A DNA stretch of 64,000 nucleotides from NCBI RefSeq assembly GCF_014117265.1, contig NZ_CP059833.1, positions 2,449,069-2,513,068 on the forward strand, given 5' to 3'. Origin of the DNA: Corynebacterium hindlerae (GTDB lineage: Bacteria; Actinomycetota; Actinomycetes; Mycobacteriales; Mycobacteriaceae). Under the pieces are notes generated by a model. The model saw only the letters and a program-made list of their open reading frames with translations, made no database searches and had not been told where the DNA came from. Position 1 is the stretch's first letter, and each line of letters starts with the position of its first letter. The translations under genes were made by a program, and so were the position numbers. This document shows positions 56,764 through 64,000 of the stretch, piece after piece.

Positions 56764-58752
56764 ATGAGTAACACCGAGAACGTTGCCAGCGGCGTCGAAG
56801 AGCTGGAAAATGTCACAACGTCGGAAACTCAGGACAATTCGCTGGACGTCGAACAGGACGTCAGGGATGCGAACACTTCTGAGGACGACTCCACGCAAGG
56901 TTTCGATAAACTAGGGCTTCCTGCAGAAGTACTAAAGGCTATTGCCAAGGTTGGTTACGAAACCCCATCCCCAATTCAGTCCGAAACTATTCCATTGTTG
57001 ATGGAGGGCCGCGATGTTGTCGGCCTCGCGCAGACCGGTACTGGTAAAACTGCAGCGTTTGCCCTCCCGGTGCTGTCGCGCATCGATAAGTCTGTTCGTG
57101 CCCCGCAGGCGCTCGTGCTGGCCCCTACCCGTGAGCTTGCACTGCAGGTAGCTGACTCTTTCCAGGAGTTTGCTGACCACCTCGGTGGAATCAACGTGCT
57201 GCCGATTTACGGTGGTCAGGCTTATGGTATTCAGCTGTCCGGTTTGCGCCGTGGCGCGCAGATCGTCGTCGGTACGCCAGGTCGCGTCATTGACCACTTG
57301 AAGAAGGGCACGCTGGACATTTCCGGCCTGCGTTTCCTGGTTTTGGACGAAGCCGACGAGATGCTCAACATGGGCTTCCAGGAAGACGTCGAACGCATTC
57401 TGGAAGACACCCCAGCTGAGAAGCAGGTGGCACTGTTTTCCGCGACGATGCCGAACGGTATCCGTCGCATCTCCAAGCAATACCTGGTTGACCCAGCAGA
57501 AGTGACGGTGAAGTCCGAAACCCGGACGAACACCAACATCACTCAGCGCTTTCTTAATGTTTCACACCGCAACAAGCTCGACGCACTGACCCGCATTCTG
57601 GAAGTCACCGAGTTCGAAGCGATGATCATGTTCGTGCGCACCAAGCACGAAACCGAGGAACTGGCCGAGAAGCTCCGCGCCCGTGGCTTCTCCGCAGCGG
57701 CCATCAATGGTGACATTGCGCAGGCACAGCGCGAACGTACCGTGGACCAGCTCAAGGACGGTCGCTTGGACATCCTGGTGGCCACCGACGTGGCAGCCCG
57801 TGGTTTGGACGTGGAACGCATCACCCACGTGTTCAACTACGACATTCCGCACGACACCGAGTCCTACGTCCACCGCATTGGCCGCACCGGCCGTGCTGGC
57901 CGTTCCGGCGAAGCGATCCTCTTCGTCACGCCACGCGAGCGTCGAATGCTGCGTTCCATTGAGCGCGCGACTAATGCGACGCTGGAAGAGATGGAACTGC
58001 CGACCGTGGATGAGGTTAACGAGTCCCGCAAGGCTAAGTTCGCCGACTCCATCACCAACTCTCTAGAAGACTCCCAGTTGGCGCTGTTCCGTTCCCTGGT
58101 CAAGGCCTACTCCGAGGAACACGACGTTCCTCTGGAGGACATCGCTGCCGCGCTGGCCACCCAGGCGCAGGCTGGCGACGAGTTCCTGATGAAGGAACTG
58201 CCACCTGAGCGCCGGGATCGACGCGACCGTTTCGATCGCGACGACCGCCGTGACCGTGACCGGGGTGGTCGATTTGAGCGTCGTGACCGCGGTTCCCGCT
58301 TCGAGCGCAGCCAAGACATGGACGTGTACCGCCTTGCCGTGGGTAAGCGGCAGCACGTACGCCCTGGCGCTATCGTTGGCGCCCTGGCGAACGAGGGTGG
58401 CCTGTCCTCCAAGGACTTCGGTCGCATCATCATCGCCGTGGACCACACCCTGGTAGAACTGCCGAAGAACATGCCGGCTTCTGTGCTGGAACGCCTCGCG
58501 GACACCCGCATTTCCGGCCAGCTCATCCACATCGAGGCTGCTCCTGGCGCTGACATGAACCAGCGTCCTGGTGGCTATGGTGGTGGACGTGGCGGCTACC
58601 GGGATCGTGATGATCGCCGTGGCGGCCGGGGCCGCTTTGATCGGGATGATCGCCGTGGCGGCCGAGGCGGCTATGACCGTGATGATCGTCGTGGTGGACG
58701 TGGCGGCTACCGGGATCGTGATGATCGCCGTGGCGGCCGCTACGATCGCTAG
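56764..58752 (+). CDS. deaD: DEAD-box RNA helicase (DeaD/CsdA-like)
   Basis: A 662-residue helicase. An acidic N-terminal extension (1-45) precedes the Q motif, Walker A AQTGTGKT (about 88-95), PTRELA, TPGR, LDEADEM (DEAD), SATMP, ATDVAARGLD and HRIGRTGRAGRSG. After an Arg/Asp-rich spacer, the segment MDVYRLAVGKRQHVRPGAIVGALA and following is a DbpA-type RNA-binding domain, and the tail is RGG/RDDR-rich. Such enzymes unwind structured RNA in ribosome assembly and in the cold. A strong bidirectional terminator follows. Confidence 0.95.
   Translation: MSNTENVASGVEELENVTTSETQDNSLDVEQDVRDANTSEDDSTQGFDKLGLPAEVLKAIAKVGYETPSPIQSETIPLLMEGRDVVGLAQTGTGKTAAFALPVLSRIDKSVRAPQALVLAPTRELALQVADSFQEFADHLGGINVLPIYGGQAYGIQLSGLRRGAQIVVGTPGRVIDHLKKGTLDISGLRFLVLDEADEMLNMGFQEDVERILEDTPAEKQVALFSATMPNGIRRISKQYLVDPAEVTVKSETRTNTNITQRFLNVSHRNKLDALTRILEVTEFEAMIMFVRTKHETEELAEKLRARGFSAAAINGDIAQAQRERTVDQLKDGRLDILVATDVAARGLDVERITHVFNYDIPHDTESYVHRIGRTGRAGRSGEAILFVTPRERRMLRSIERATNATLEEMELPTVDEVNESRKAKFADSITNSLEDSQLALFRSLVKAYSEEHDVPLEDIAAALATQAQAGDEFLMKELPPERRDRRDRFDRDDRRDRDRGGRFERRDRGSRFERSQDMDVYRLAVGKRQHVRPGAIVGALANEGGLSSKDFGRIIIAVDHTLVELPKNMPASVLERLADTRISGQLIHIEAAPGADMNQRPGGYGGGRGGYRDRDDRRGGRGRFDRDDRRGGRGGYDRDDRRGGRGGYRDRDDRRGGRYDR
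58582..58739 (+). repeat. Tandem repeats in the deaD C-terminal coding region
   Basis: A 47-bp sequence at 58582-58628 recurs exactly at 58693-58739, with a diverged unit in between. The repeats code for Arg/Gly/Asp blocks. Exact identity suggests recent duplication or conversion and likely length variation between strains. Confidence 0.8.
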
Positions 58753-58763
58753 CAGCGCATAAG

Positions 58764-58801
58764 AAAAGCGCCTCCCAGATCCAACCGGGAGGCGCTTTTG
58801 T
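58764..58801. terminator. Bidirectional terminator between deaD and the DUF2269-like gene
   Basis: AAAAGCGCCTCCC (58764-58776) pairs perfectly over 13 bp with GGGAGGCGCTTTT (58787-58799), loop of 10. Flanking A and T runs make it active for both convergent genes. Confidence 0.93.
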
Positions 58802-58806
58802 TGTGA

Positions 58807-59274
58807 CTAGATAAACATCAAGATCGCGGTGACGAACCACAGCAGCGCGAAGATGCCACCGAACATGGACAGCTGGCCCTTGGCCTTGTTCCAATCGGCG
58901 ATCTCGGTGTCAGCTGGCACCTCGTCAGCATCGAGCAGCCCGAGTGCACCCAGCATCTTCTTCTGGCGTGGCAGGATCAGGAAGAACAGCACCGCCCACG
59001 CGACCACAGACAGGCCCACTGCGGCGTGGTACTGGCCTTGCTTCAGGTACGCAGAATCGGTCATGAACACGCCAACACCCAGCAGCGGGACCAGCAGGGA
59101 CAGCATGCCGTAGGTGCTGGAGATGTTGTGGAGCAGTTTCGCAGCGCCACGAGCGGTGTCATCGCCGGAGTGCGCAGCCAGAGCCTTCGCATGGAAGGTA
59201 GAGGTAGCCACGGTGACCGGGCCGAGGAACAGCACCGCGGACAGGATGTGCAGTGCGGTCATGATGGTATCCAC
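58807..59274 (-). CDS. DUF2269-like membrane protein
   Basis: A 155-residue protein with four predicted membrane helices (about 5-25, 50-72, 84-102 and 134-154). TALHILSAVLFLGPVTVATSTFHAKAL resembles the DUF2269 start. Function unknown. The start is a GTG at 59274; an ATG at 59262 is an alternative. It converges on deaD with a shared terminator. Confidence 0.72.
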   Translation of the reverse strand: MDTIMTALHILSAVLFLGPVTVATSTFHAKALAAHSGDDTARGAAKLLHNISSTYGMLSLLVPLLGVGVFMTDSAYLKQGQYHAAVGLSVVAWAVLFFLILPRQKKMLGALGLLDADEVPADTEIADWNKAKGQLSMFGGIFALLWFVTAILMFI

Positions 59275-59313
59275 AGGGGTTGAGCCTTTCCAGTTAGGGG
59301 TTTTGTCAACGTC

Positions 59314-59946
59314 TCACCCTAGCCAGCCCGCCGGGAATTCGCTAACCGAGCAGGCTCGCTGCATCACCCGCCGGTCTGAACGGGGGAGAGGTAACTCATA
59401 GGCAGCCGCCACCGCGGCTAACCGACGCGCATACCAACAACCCCGCCGCACCTCCGGCATCCACTGGCTGGGAAGCAGGTCAGACTTCTCTTGGTTCGCC
59501 TGCGCCGATACCGCAACCAGGTTCGATGGATCGTTGGCGAAGCGTTTTCGTTTCTCCGCCGGCCACGAGTGCGCTCCCAAATCCCAGGCAGCGCGAAGGG
59601 GAAAAATGTGGTCGATCTGGATGTCCTCCGGGAGGCTGGAGCCTGTGTAGGGGTCTGTGACTGAGGTCGGGGTGATCTCGCAGCCCGCAGCTACAGCGGA
59701 TTGAAATGTTTGGGACAGGATGAGGTGCCGGGTGGTGCAGGACTGGCCGTCGATAAGCATGGGTGCCCAATCTCCGAAGGCTGCCCGGTCGTAGCCCAGC
59801 ACGGACTGGCGCTGTGGCACGCTACCTACCCGAGCTAAAGAACTGTTCAACGAAGGGGTGTCGGTGGGGTAGACAGGCCGATAGATCAGGGCGGTGACAA
59901 TGGTGAAAAAGACAAGGACGAAAAGAAAAAGGCGGCTAGGCGTCAT
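59314..59946 (-). CDS. Exported HNH nuclease (DUF1524/GmrSD C-terminal type)
   Basis: A 210-residue protein. An N-terminal hydrophobic segment (LFLFVLVFFTIVTALIY, about 6-22) targets it to the membrane or outside. The catalytic core reads DIQIDHIFPLRAAWDLGAHSW followed by RKRFANDPSNLVAVSAQANQEKSD, the HNH beta-beta-alpha metal site of DUF1524 proteins; four Cys (about 69, 85, 170 and 199) could make disulphides, fitting an extracellular enzyme. Homologues in actinobacteria are often secreted DNases; the biological role is open. Confidence 0.87.
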   Translation of the reverse strand: MTPSRLFLFVLVFFTIVTALIYRPVYPTDTPSLNSSLARVGSVPQRQSVLGYDRAAFGDWAPMLIDGQSCTTRHLILSQTFQSAVAAGCEITPTSVTDPYTGSSLPEDIQIDHIFPLRAAWDLGAHSWPAEKRKRFANDPSNLVAVSAQANQEKSDLLPSQWMPEVRRGCWYARRLAAVAAAYELPLPRSDRRVMQRACSVSEFPAGWLG

Positions 59947-59994
59947 ACTTAATTAGACTGCTCAGCCACCCCAAAAGGTTGCAGCGAATTTTTT

Positions 59995-61545
59995 TTAGGC
60001 CTCGCGCACCATCTCAGAGGTGAGCACACCCTTGACCTTCGACAGCTTCACTGACTTATCGAACTCGCGGTTGATCTCCTCGGAAGGAGCTTTAGTCAGC
60101 AGCGTCACCACGACCATCAAAACGATGTTGGCGATGAAACCAGGGACGATCTCATACATCAGATCCGACAGGGCGCTCTGGCCCCACGCAAACGACACCA
60201 CAGCACCGGCAATCATACCCGCGATAGCACCAGGAGCATTCAGGCGCTTCCAGTACAGCGACGCAATGATGATCGGACCGAACGCGGAACCGAACCCGGC
60301 CCACGCGAACGCCACCAAACCGAGGATCGAGTCAGATGGATTGGCTGCCAGCACACCCGCGATCACGGAAACGGAGAGAACGGCGATACGCGACATCCAA
60401 ATCAGGTTCTTCTGCGTTGGCTGGCGCTTCACCACGATCATGTACAAATCCTCGATCAGGGCAGAGGACGTCACCAGCAGCTGAGAGGCAATAGTCGACA
60501 TGATCGCTGCTAGGACAGCGGTGAGTACCAGGCCTGCGATCAGTGGGTGGAACAGGATCCGGCCCATGTCCAGGAAGACGGTTTCGAAGGCATCGCGGTC
60601 CGTGACGGCGATGTGAGGGTTCTGTGCGAAAAAGACTGTGCCGATCATAGCGGTAAAGACCGCGCCCACTACGCAGAGCAGCATCCAGAACACGCCGATC
60701 CGGCGGCCGCTGGTGGCGTCGGAAGGCTTACGCATCGCCATGAAGCGCACGATGATGTGTGGCTGCCCGAAGTAGCCCAACCCCCAAGCCAGATTGCCGA
60801 TGATGGCAGCGAGAGACACACCGGTGATCATACTGAAGTAGGTCGGGTTACCCTCGCCGGAGGTGTAGGGGCCGTAGTCATTCATGGTCTGCCACCCGAA
60901 GATATCCATCGGATTCTGCAGGGCGAAAAGCGCCATGATTGGGACAATGATGAGCGACGCGAACATGATCAGGCCCTGCACGGCGTCGGTGTAGGACACC
61001 GCCAGGAAGCCGCCGATAAAGGTGTACGCCACCGTAATGACCGCGACTATCAGCATGCCGGTGAGGTAGTCGCCACCGAACGTGGACTCAAAGTACTTGC
61101 CGCCCGACACCATTCCGGAGGACACGTAGAAGGTGAAGAACACCAGAATGACGACTGCAGAGACCACGCGCAGAATGCGGGATTTATCATTCAGCCGGTT
61201 TTCCACGAAGCTCGGAACGGTAATCGAATTCTTGGCCACCTCTGTGTACGAACGCAAACGGGGAGCGATCCACTTCCAGTTAGCCCAGCAGCCGATCAGC
61301 AGGCCAATGGCGATCCACAATTCAGAGAAACCAGAGACGAACAGTGCACCCGGCAGACCCATCAGCAGCCAGCCTGACATATCGGAAGCACCCGCAGAAA
61401 GTGCTGCGACGGCGGGGCCAAGCCCACGACCACCCAGCATGTACTCGTCATACTTCTTCGTCTGCGTGTAACTCCAATAGCCAATGCCGAGCATCAGCGC
61501 CATGTAGATCACGATCGCAATGATGAACCAGGTCTGTTCACTCAC
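59995..61545 (-). CDS. putP: Sodium/proline symporter
   Basis: A 516-residue SSS-family symporter with 13 membrane helices. Typical are LGGRGLGPAVAALSAGASDMSGWLLMGLPGALFVSG (helices 1-2), WGLGYFGQPHIIVRFMA and ILAAIMSTIASQLLVTSSAL. The Na site serines and Asp of PutP are kept in ASDMSGW. The frame starts at a TTG at 61563, but that sequence includes GGAGG, which is the ribosome site for the GTG at 61545; I start there. Osmotic or proline-dependent control is usual; no operator is evident in the 245-bp gap upstream. Confidence 0.93.
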   Translation of the reverse strand: MSEQTWFIIAIVIYMALMLGIGYWSYTQTKKYDEYMLGGRGLGPAVAALSAGASDMSGWLLMGLPGALFVSGFSELWIAIGLLIGCWANWKWIAPRLRSYTEVAKNSITVPSFVENRLNDKSRILRVVSAVVILVFFTFYVSSGMVSGGKYFESTFGGDYLTGMLIVAVITVAYTFIGGFLAVSYTDAVQGLIMFASLIIVPIMALFALQNPMDIFGWQTMNDYGPYTSGEGNPTYFSMITGVSLAAIIGNLAWGLGYFGQPHIIVRFMAMRKPSDATSGRRIGVFWMLLCVVGAVFTAMIGTVFFAQNPHIAVTDRDAFETVFLDMGRILFHPLIAGLVLTAVLAAIMSTIASQLLVTSSALIEDLYMIVVKRQPTQKNLIWMSRIAVLSVSVIAGVLAANPSDSILGLVAFAWAGFGSAFGPIIIASLYWKRLNAPGAIAGMIAGAVVSFAWGQSALSDLMYEIVPGFIANIVLMVVVTLLTKAPSEEINREFDKSVKLSKVKGVLTSEMVREA

Positions 61546-61790
61546 GTGTGTTCTTGCCTCCAATGGTCAATAGGGAATGTGGGGACCGATAAGCCCTAAC
61601 GCTCCATGGTAAGAAACCTAGCCATAATGTGACGATTTTCTCACTCCAAGTGAGCTGTTTAGTTATCTTAACGTGATAGAGCTGTGACTGACTCGGTTTT
61701 GCGCAGCTTTTTTGTGTCCGAGGTCACTGATTGTCCGCTAGATGAACTCCGATGAGTGGAACCACCTAACGGACTGGTACAAACAAATGT

Positions 61791-64000
61791 ATGACCTCGC
61801 ACCTGCTCCACGGCTTTTGGACCAAAACGTCCGGGCTCCATCTGTGGATCGAGCAGGTCGAAGGACACCGGATTGTCCTCCCGGATAACCTCTCCGAAGG
61901 GGACCTTCCGCCGCAGGTCATGGCCATCATCGCTGGGAAAAGCTTCCGGCATATGCGCCGCACGACATTGCGCACCCCCAAGGGTAGGGAAGTGACCCTG
62001 GACATTCCCACCGCCGCCTACACCCCAGAACAAGCAGTGGACGTGTTATCGCAGCTGGCGGTGTTTGACCTCGAAACTCCTACCACTCCCACAGTTGGCA
62101 GAGCTGCGATCGCTCCTGATTTGCTCTGGTTGATTCACGCATTTCTTGGACTGGAACGCTTCGTGCGCGCCGGGCGCCTGGTGCTGCGTCTGCGCTGGGA
62201 TGACAGCAAGTGGTGGCCACAGTGGCAGTTGGCCACGGGGCTCGGGGAGCTGGGGTGGATCGCGGAAATGACGGCTTCTGCCCCCGGGGTGGTCGTGGCT
62301 AACGGCGGTTCGGGGGTCATGGAGGACATCGCCGATGAACTGCCACATTGGATCGCGAATGCGCTGCTCAAGCCACTGTATGAGTTGCCACGCCCCTACC
62401 CGTGGCACGAATTCGTCGGAGCGTTGCTTGGATCTACCCCGATCCGGCGGGGGAGTCCGCAGCTGGTGGCGCTGTTGAAAAAGTGGAAAGACTCGATCGC
62501 TGGTGAAGACGTCTCCCTGGTGGTGATCGTGGAAGAGCCGGCGGAAGAGGAAACGCCTGCTGATGATCGCGGCTGGATGGTGCGGGTGCAACTGCGCCTC
62601 GGTGTCGATTCGCCCCGCCCAGTGCGTTTTCACCAGCTAGACCCCGCGACGAGAAAACATGTGGAAAAGCACTATGAGAAGTTGAGCTCCATAGCGCCTG
62701 TGCTTGCCGACGAAGCGGGTCGCAGCCACGCGCGTACCGCAGTAGAACCAGTGGCGATGTCCGAGTCAAGCGATCTGGACGTCTCCCTCACCACGGAGCA
62801 GATGGTCGGATTCATCACGAACGATGTGACGCGACTTCGCGACGCCGGATTCACCGTCCTTCTCCCCAAAGCGTGGTCCGTGTACGAACCGAAACTCCGC
62901 CTCGACCTGCGCGAACCAGGGGACGCCCCACTCGGGGCCACGAAATCGCTCATCGGCCTGGAACAGTTAGTGGAATACGACTGGAAAATGAGCCTCGGGG
63001 ACCTGGAGCTTTCCGACGCTGAAATGCGCGAGCTCGTTGAATCCAAAGCAGGTCTGGTCAAGCTGCGTGGCCAGTGGGTACTGGCCGATAGTGGTGCTTT
63101 GCGAAAAATCTCTGCCTACGTGGAAGAACTCAGCCAAGGGTCCCGTAAAACGCTCAAAAAGCGCATGGAAACCGCCATGATGGAGGCCCAACTCGCCCGC
63201 GCCAACGGCGACCCCAACGCGGAGGAACTGGAAGAAAAAGCGCAACAGCTGTTGGAAAAGTTTAATGCGGGGCTGGAAGAGATCGCGCAGGTAACGCTCG
63301 CACAGCTGCGCGACCTCGCGCTGCGACTTGCGGAAAGTTCACCGATCGAATTTACCGCCACCGGATGGCAGTCTGCGCTGCTCGGCGGCACCAACACCCC
63401 GGCCCCCAAGCGGGTCGAGCTGCCCGACACGATCCATGCCGAGCTGCGTGAATACCAGCGCCGGGGCGTGGACTGGCTGTGGTGGATGAGCCAAAACGGC
63501 CTCGGCGCTGTGCTGGCCGACGATATGGGTTTGGGGAAAACCCTGCAGCTGCTCTCCCTCCTCGCGGTGGAGCGCCAGCACAACCCAGAGGTGGGACCCA
63601 CCTTGGTTGTGTGCCCCACCTCTGTCGTTGGAAACTGGGCTGCAGAAGCCGCAAAATTCGTTCCCTCTCTGGTCACCATCACCCACCATGGCAGTAACCG
63701 GCTCACAGGGGACGCCTTCCTAGCACGAGCCCAAGCAGCAGACTTGGTGATCACCAGCTACGGAGTCGTAAGCCGCGACTTTAGCCTCCTGGGCCAGCTG
63801 AAGTGGGATCGAGTGGTGCTGGATGAAGCGCAAGCGATTAAGAATTCGGGGACCAGGGCGTCGAGAAGCGTGCGCTCGCTTCCCTCCGCACACCGCGTGG
63901 CGCTGACCGGCACGCCCGTGGAAAACCGGCTGTCGGAAATGCGTTCCATCCTCGACTTTTGCAACCCTGGCGTGCTCGGATCGGCCAGCTTTTTCCGTAA
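61791..64000 (+). CDS. SNF2/SWI2-family helicase, 3' end outside window
   Basis: The frame runs from the ATG at 61791 to the right edge without a stop, 736 codons. The N-terminal 500 residues form the SNF2-associated bacterial domain (MTSHLLHGFW start, then many helices). The ATPase domain starts with ELREYQRRGVDWLWWMS, Walker A ADDMGLGKTLQ, VVCPTSVVGNWAAEAAKF, LDEAQAIKN (DEAQ motif II) and ALTGTPVENRL. HepA/RapA-type enzymes of this group remodel nucleoprotein complexes; the role in actinobacteria is unknown. No clear ribosome site precedes the ATG. Confidence 0.92.
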   Translation, partial: MTSHLLHGFWTKTSGLHLWIEQVEGHRIVLPDNLSEGDLPPQVMAIIAGKSFRHMRRTTLRTPKGREVTLDIPTAAYTPEQAVDVLSQLAVFDLETPTTPTVGRAAIAPDLLWLIHAFLGLERFVRAGRLVLRLRWDDSKWWPQWQLATGLGELGWIAEMTASAPGVVVANGGSGVMEDIADELPHWIANALLKPLYELPRPYPWHEFVGALLGSTPIRRGSPQLVALLKKWKDSIAGEDVSLVVIVEEPAEEETPADDRGWMVRVQLRLGVDSPRPVRFHQLDPATRKHVEKHYEKLSSIAPVLADEAGRSHARTAVEPVAMSESSDLDVSLTTEQMVGFITNDVTRLRDAGFTVLLPKAWSVYEPKLRLDLREPGDAPLGATKSLIGLEQLVEYDWKMSLGDLELSDAEMRELVESKAGLVKLRGQWVLADSGALRKISAYVEELSQGSRKTLKKRMETAMMEAQLARANGDPNAEELEEKAQQLLEKFNAGLEEIAQVTLAQLRDLALRLAESSPIEFTATGWQSALLGGTNTPAPKRVELPDTIHAELREYQRRGVDWLWWMSQNGLGAVLADDMGLGKTLQLLSLLAVERQHNPEVGPTLVVCPTSVVGNWAAEAAKFVPSLVTITHHGSNRLTGDAFLARAQAADLVITSYGVVSRDFSLLGQLKWDRVVLDEAQAIKNSGTRASRSVRSLPSAHRVALTGTPVENRLSEMRSILDFCNPGVLGSASFFR

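Noticed and set aside
1..64000. CRISPR arrays, tRNA and rRNA genes, insertion sequences, replication origin
   Set aside because: None was seen: no regularly spaced repeats, no cloverleaf-like sequence, no transposase gene with terminal repeats.

Overview
The window is chromosomal DNA from a Corynebacterium-like actinobacterium; the species cannot be named from sequence alone. Evidence: a complete division and cell wall (dcw) cluster in corynebacterial order ending in sepF, yggT and a long DivIVA/Wag31; lipomannan mannosyltransferases next to a PASTA kinase; a 2-oxoglutarate dehydrogenase E1 fused to an acyltransferase-like domain; an ileS translational T-box with a short Stem I; and frequent GTG starts.

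Layout. 1-8.9 kb: envelope and isoprenoid genes (GT87 mannosyltransferase cut by the left edge, pknL, an Rv2175c-like wHTH protein, mptA, idsA), metF, a GNAT enzyme, a HEPN-like protein and a DUF3040 protein, closed by a terminator. 9.0-10.0 kb: a gene-free kilobase with two 135-bp direct repeats and clusters of MraZ-type GTGGG boxes. 10.0-28.1 kb: mraZ-rsmH-ftsL-ftsI-murE-murF-mraY-murD-ftsW-murG-murC-ftsQ-ftsZ-pgeF-yggS-sepF, closely spaced, ending in a terminator. 28.1-32.2 kb: a separately controlled Baeyer-Villiger monooxygenase/hydrolase fusion gene sits between sepF and yggT, then wag31 and a small membrane protein. 32.2-35.8 kb: T-box, ileS and a downstream terminator. 36.0-38.1 kb: an RhtA/EamA-type exporter flanked by two paralogous membrane proteins. 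38.2-47.6 kb: aroE, an EcsC-like gene, a fused double ABC exporter and odhA, all on the minus strand. 47.6-51.3 kb: FhuF-like Fe-S protein, an acidic protein, an ABM monooxygenase, a hypothetical protein and an MFS exporter. 51.3-56.5 kb: accessory segment with two unrecognised proteins (one probably frameshifted), an aromatic-acid transporter and a NaeI-type restriction-modification pair. 56.8-64.0 kb: DEAD-box helicase, DUF2269-like protein, exported HNH nuclease, putP and an SNF2-family helicase cut by the right edge.

How the genes work together. The dcw genes make UDP-MurNAc-pentapeptide, lipid I and lipid II and assemble the septum; SepF and Wag31 link FtsZ and polar growth to the membrane. 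MptA and the GT87 enzyme build the lipomannan backbone and branches from polyprenyl-phosphate mannose, and IdsA makes a polyprenyl precursor. PknL probably phosphorylates the adjacent Rv2175c-like protein. The items most worth a second look are the repeated element with alternative hairpins upstream of mraZ, the operator-controlled fusion gene inside the dcw cluster, the paralogue-flanked exporter, and a possible small RNA after ileS.
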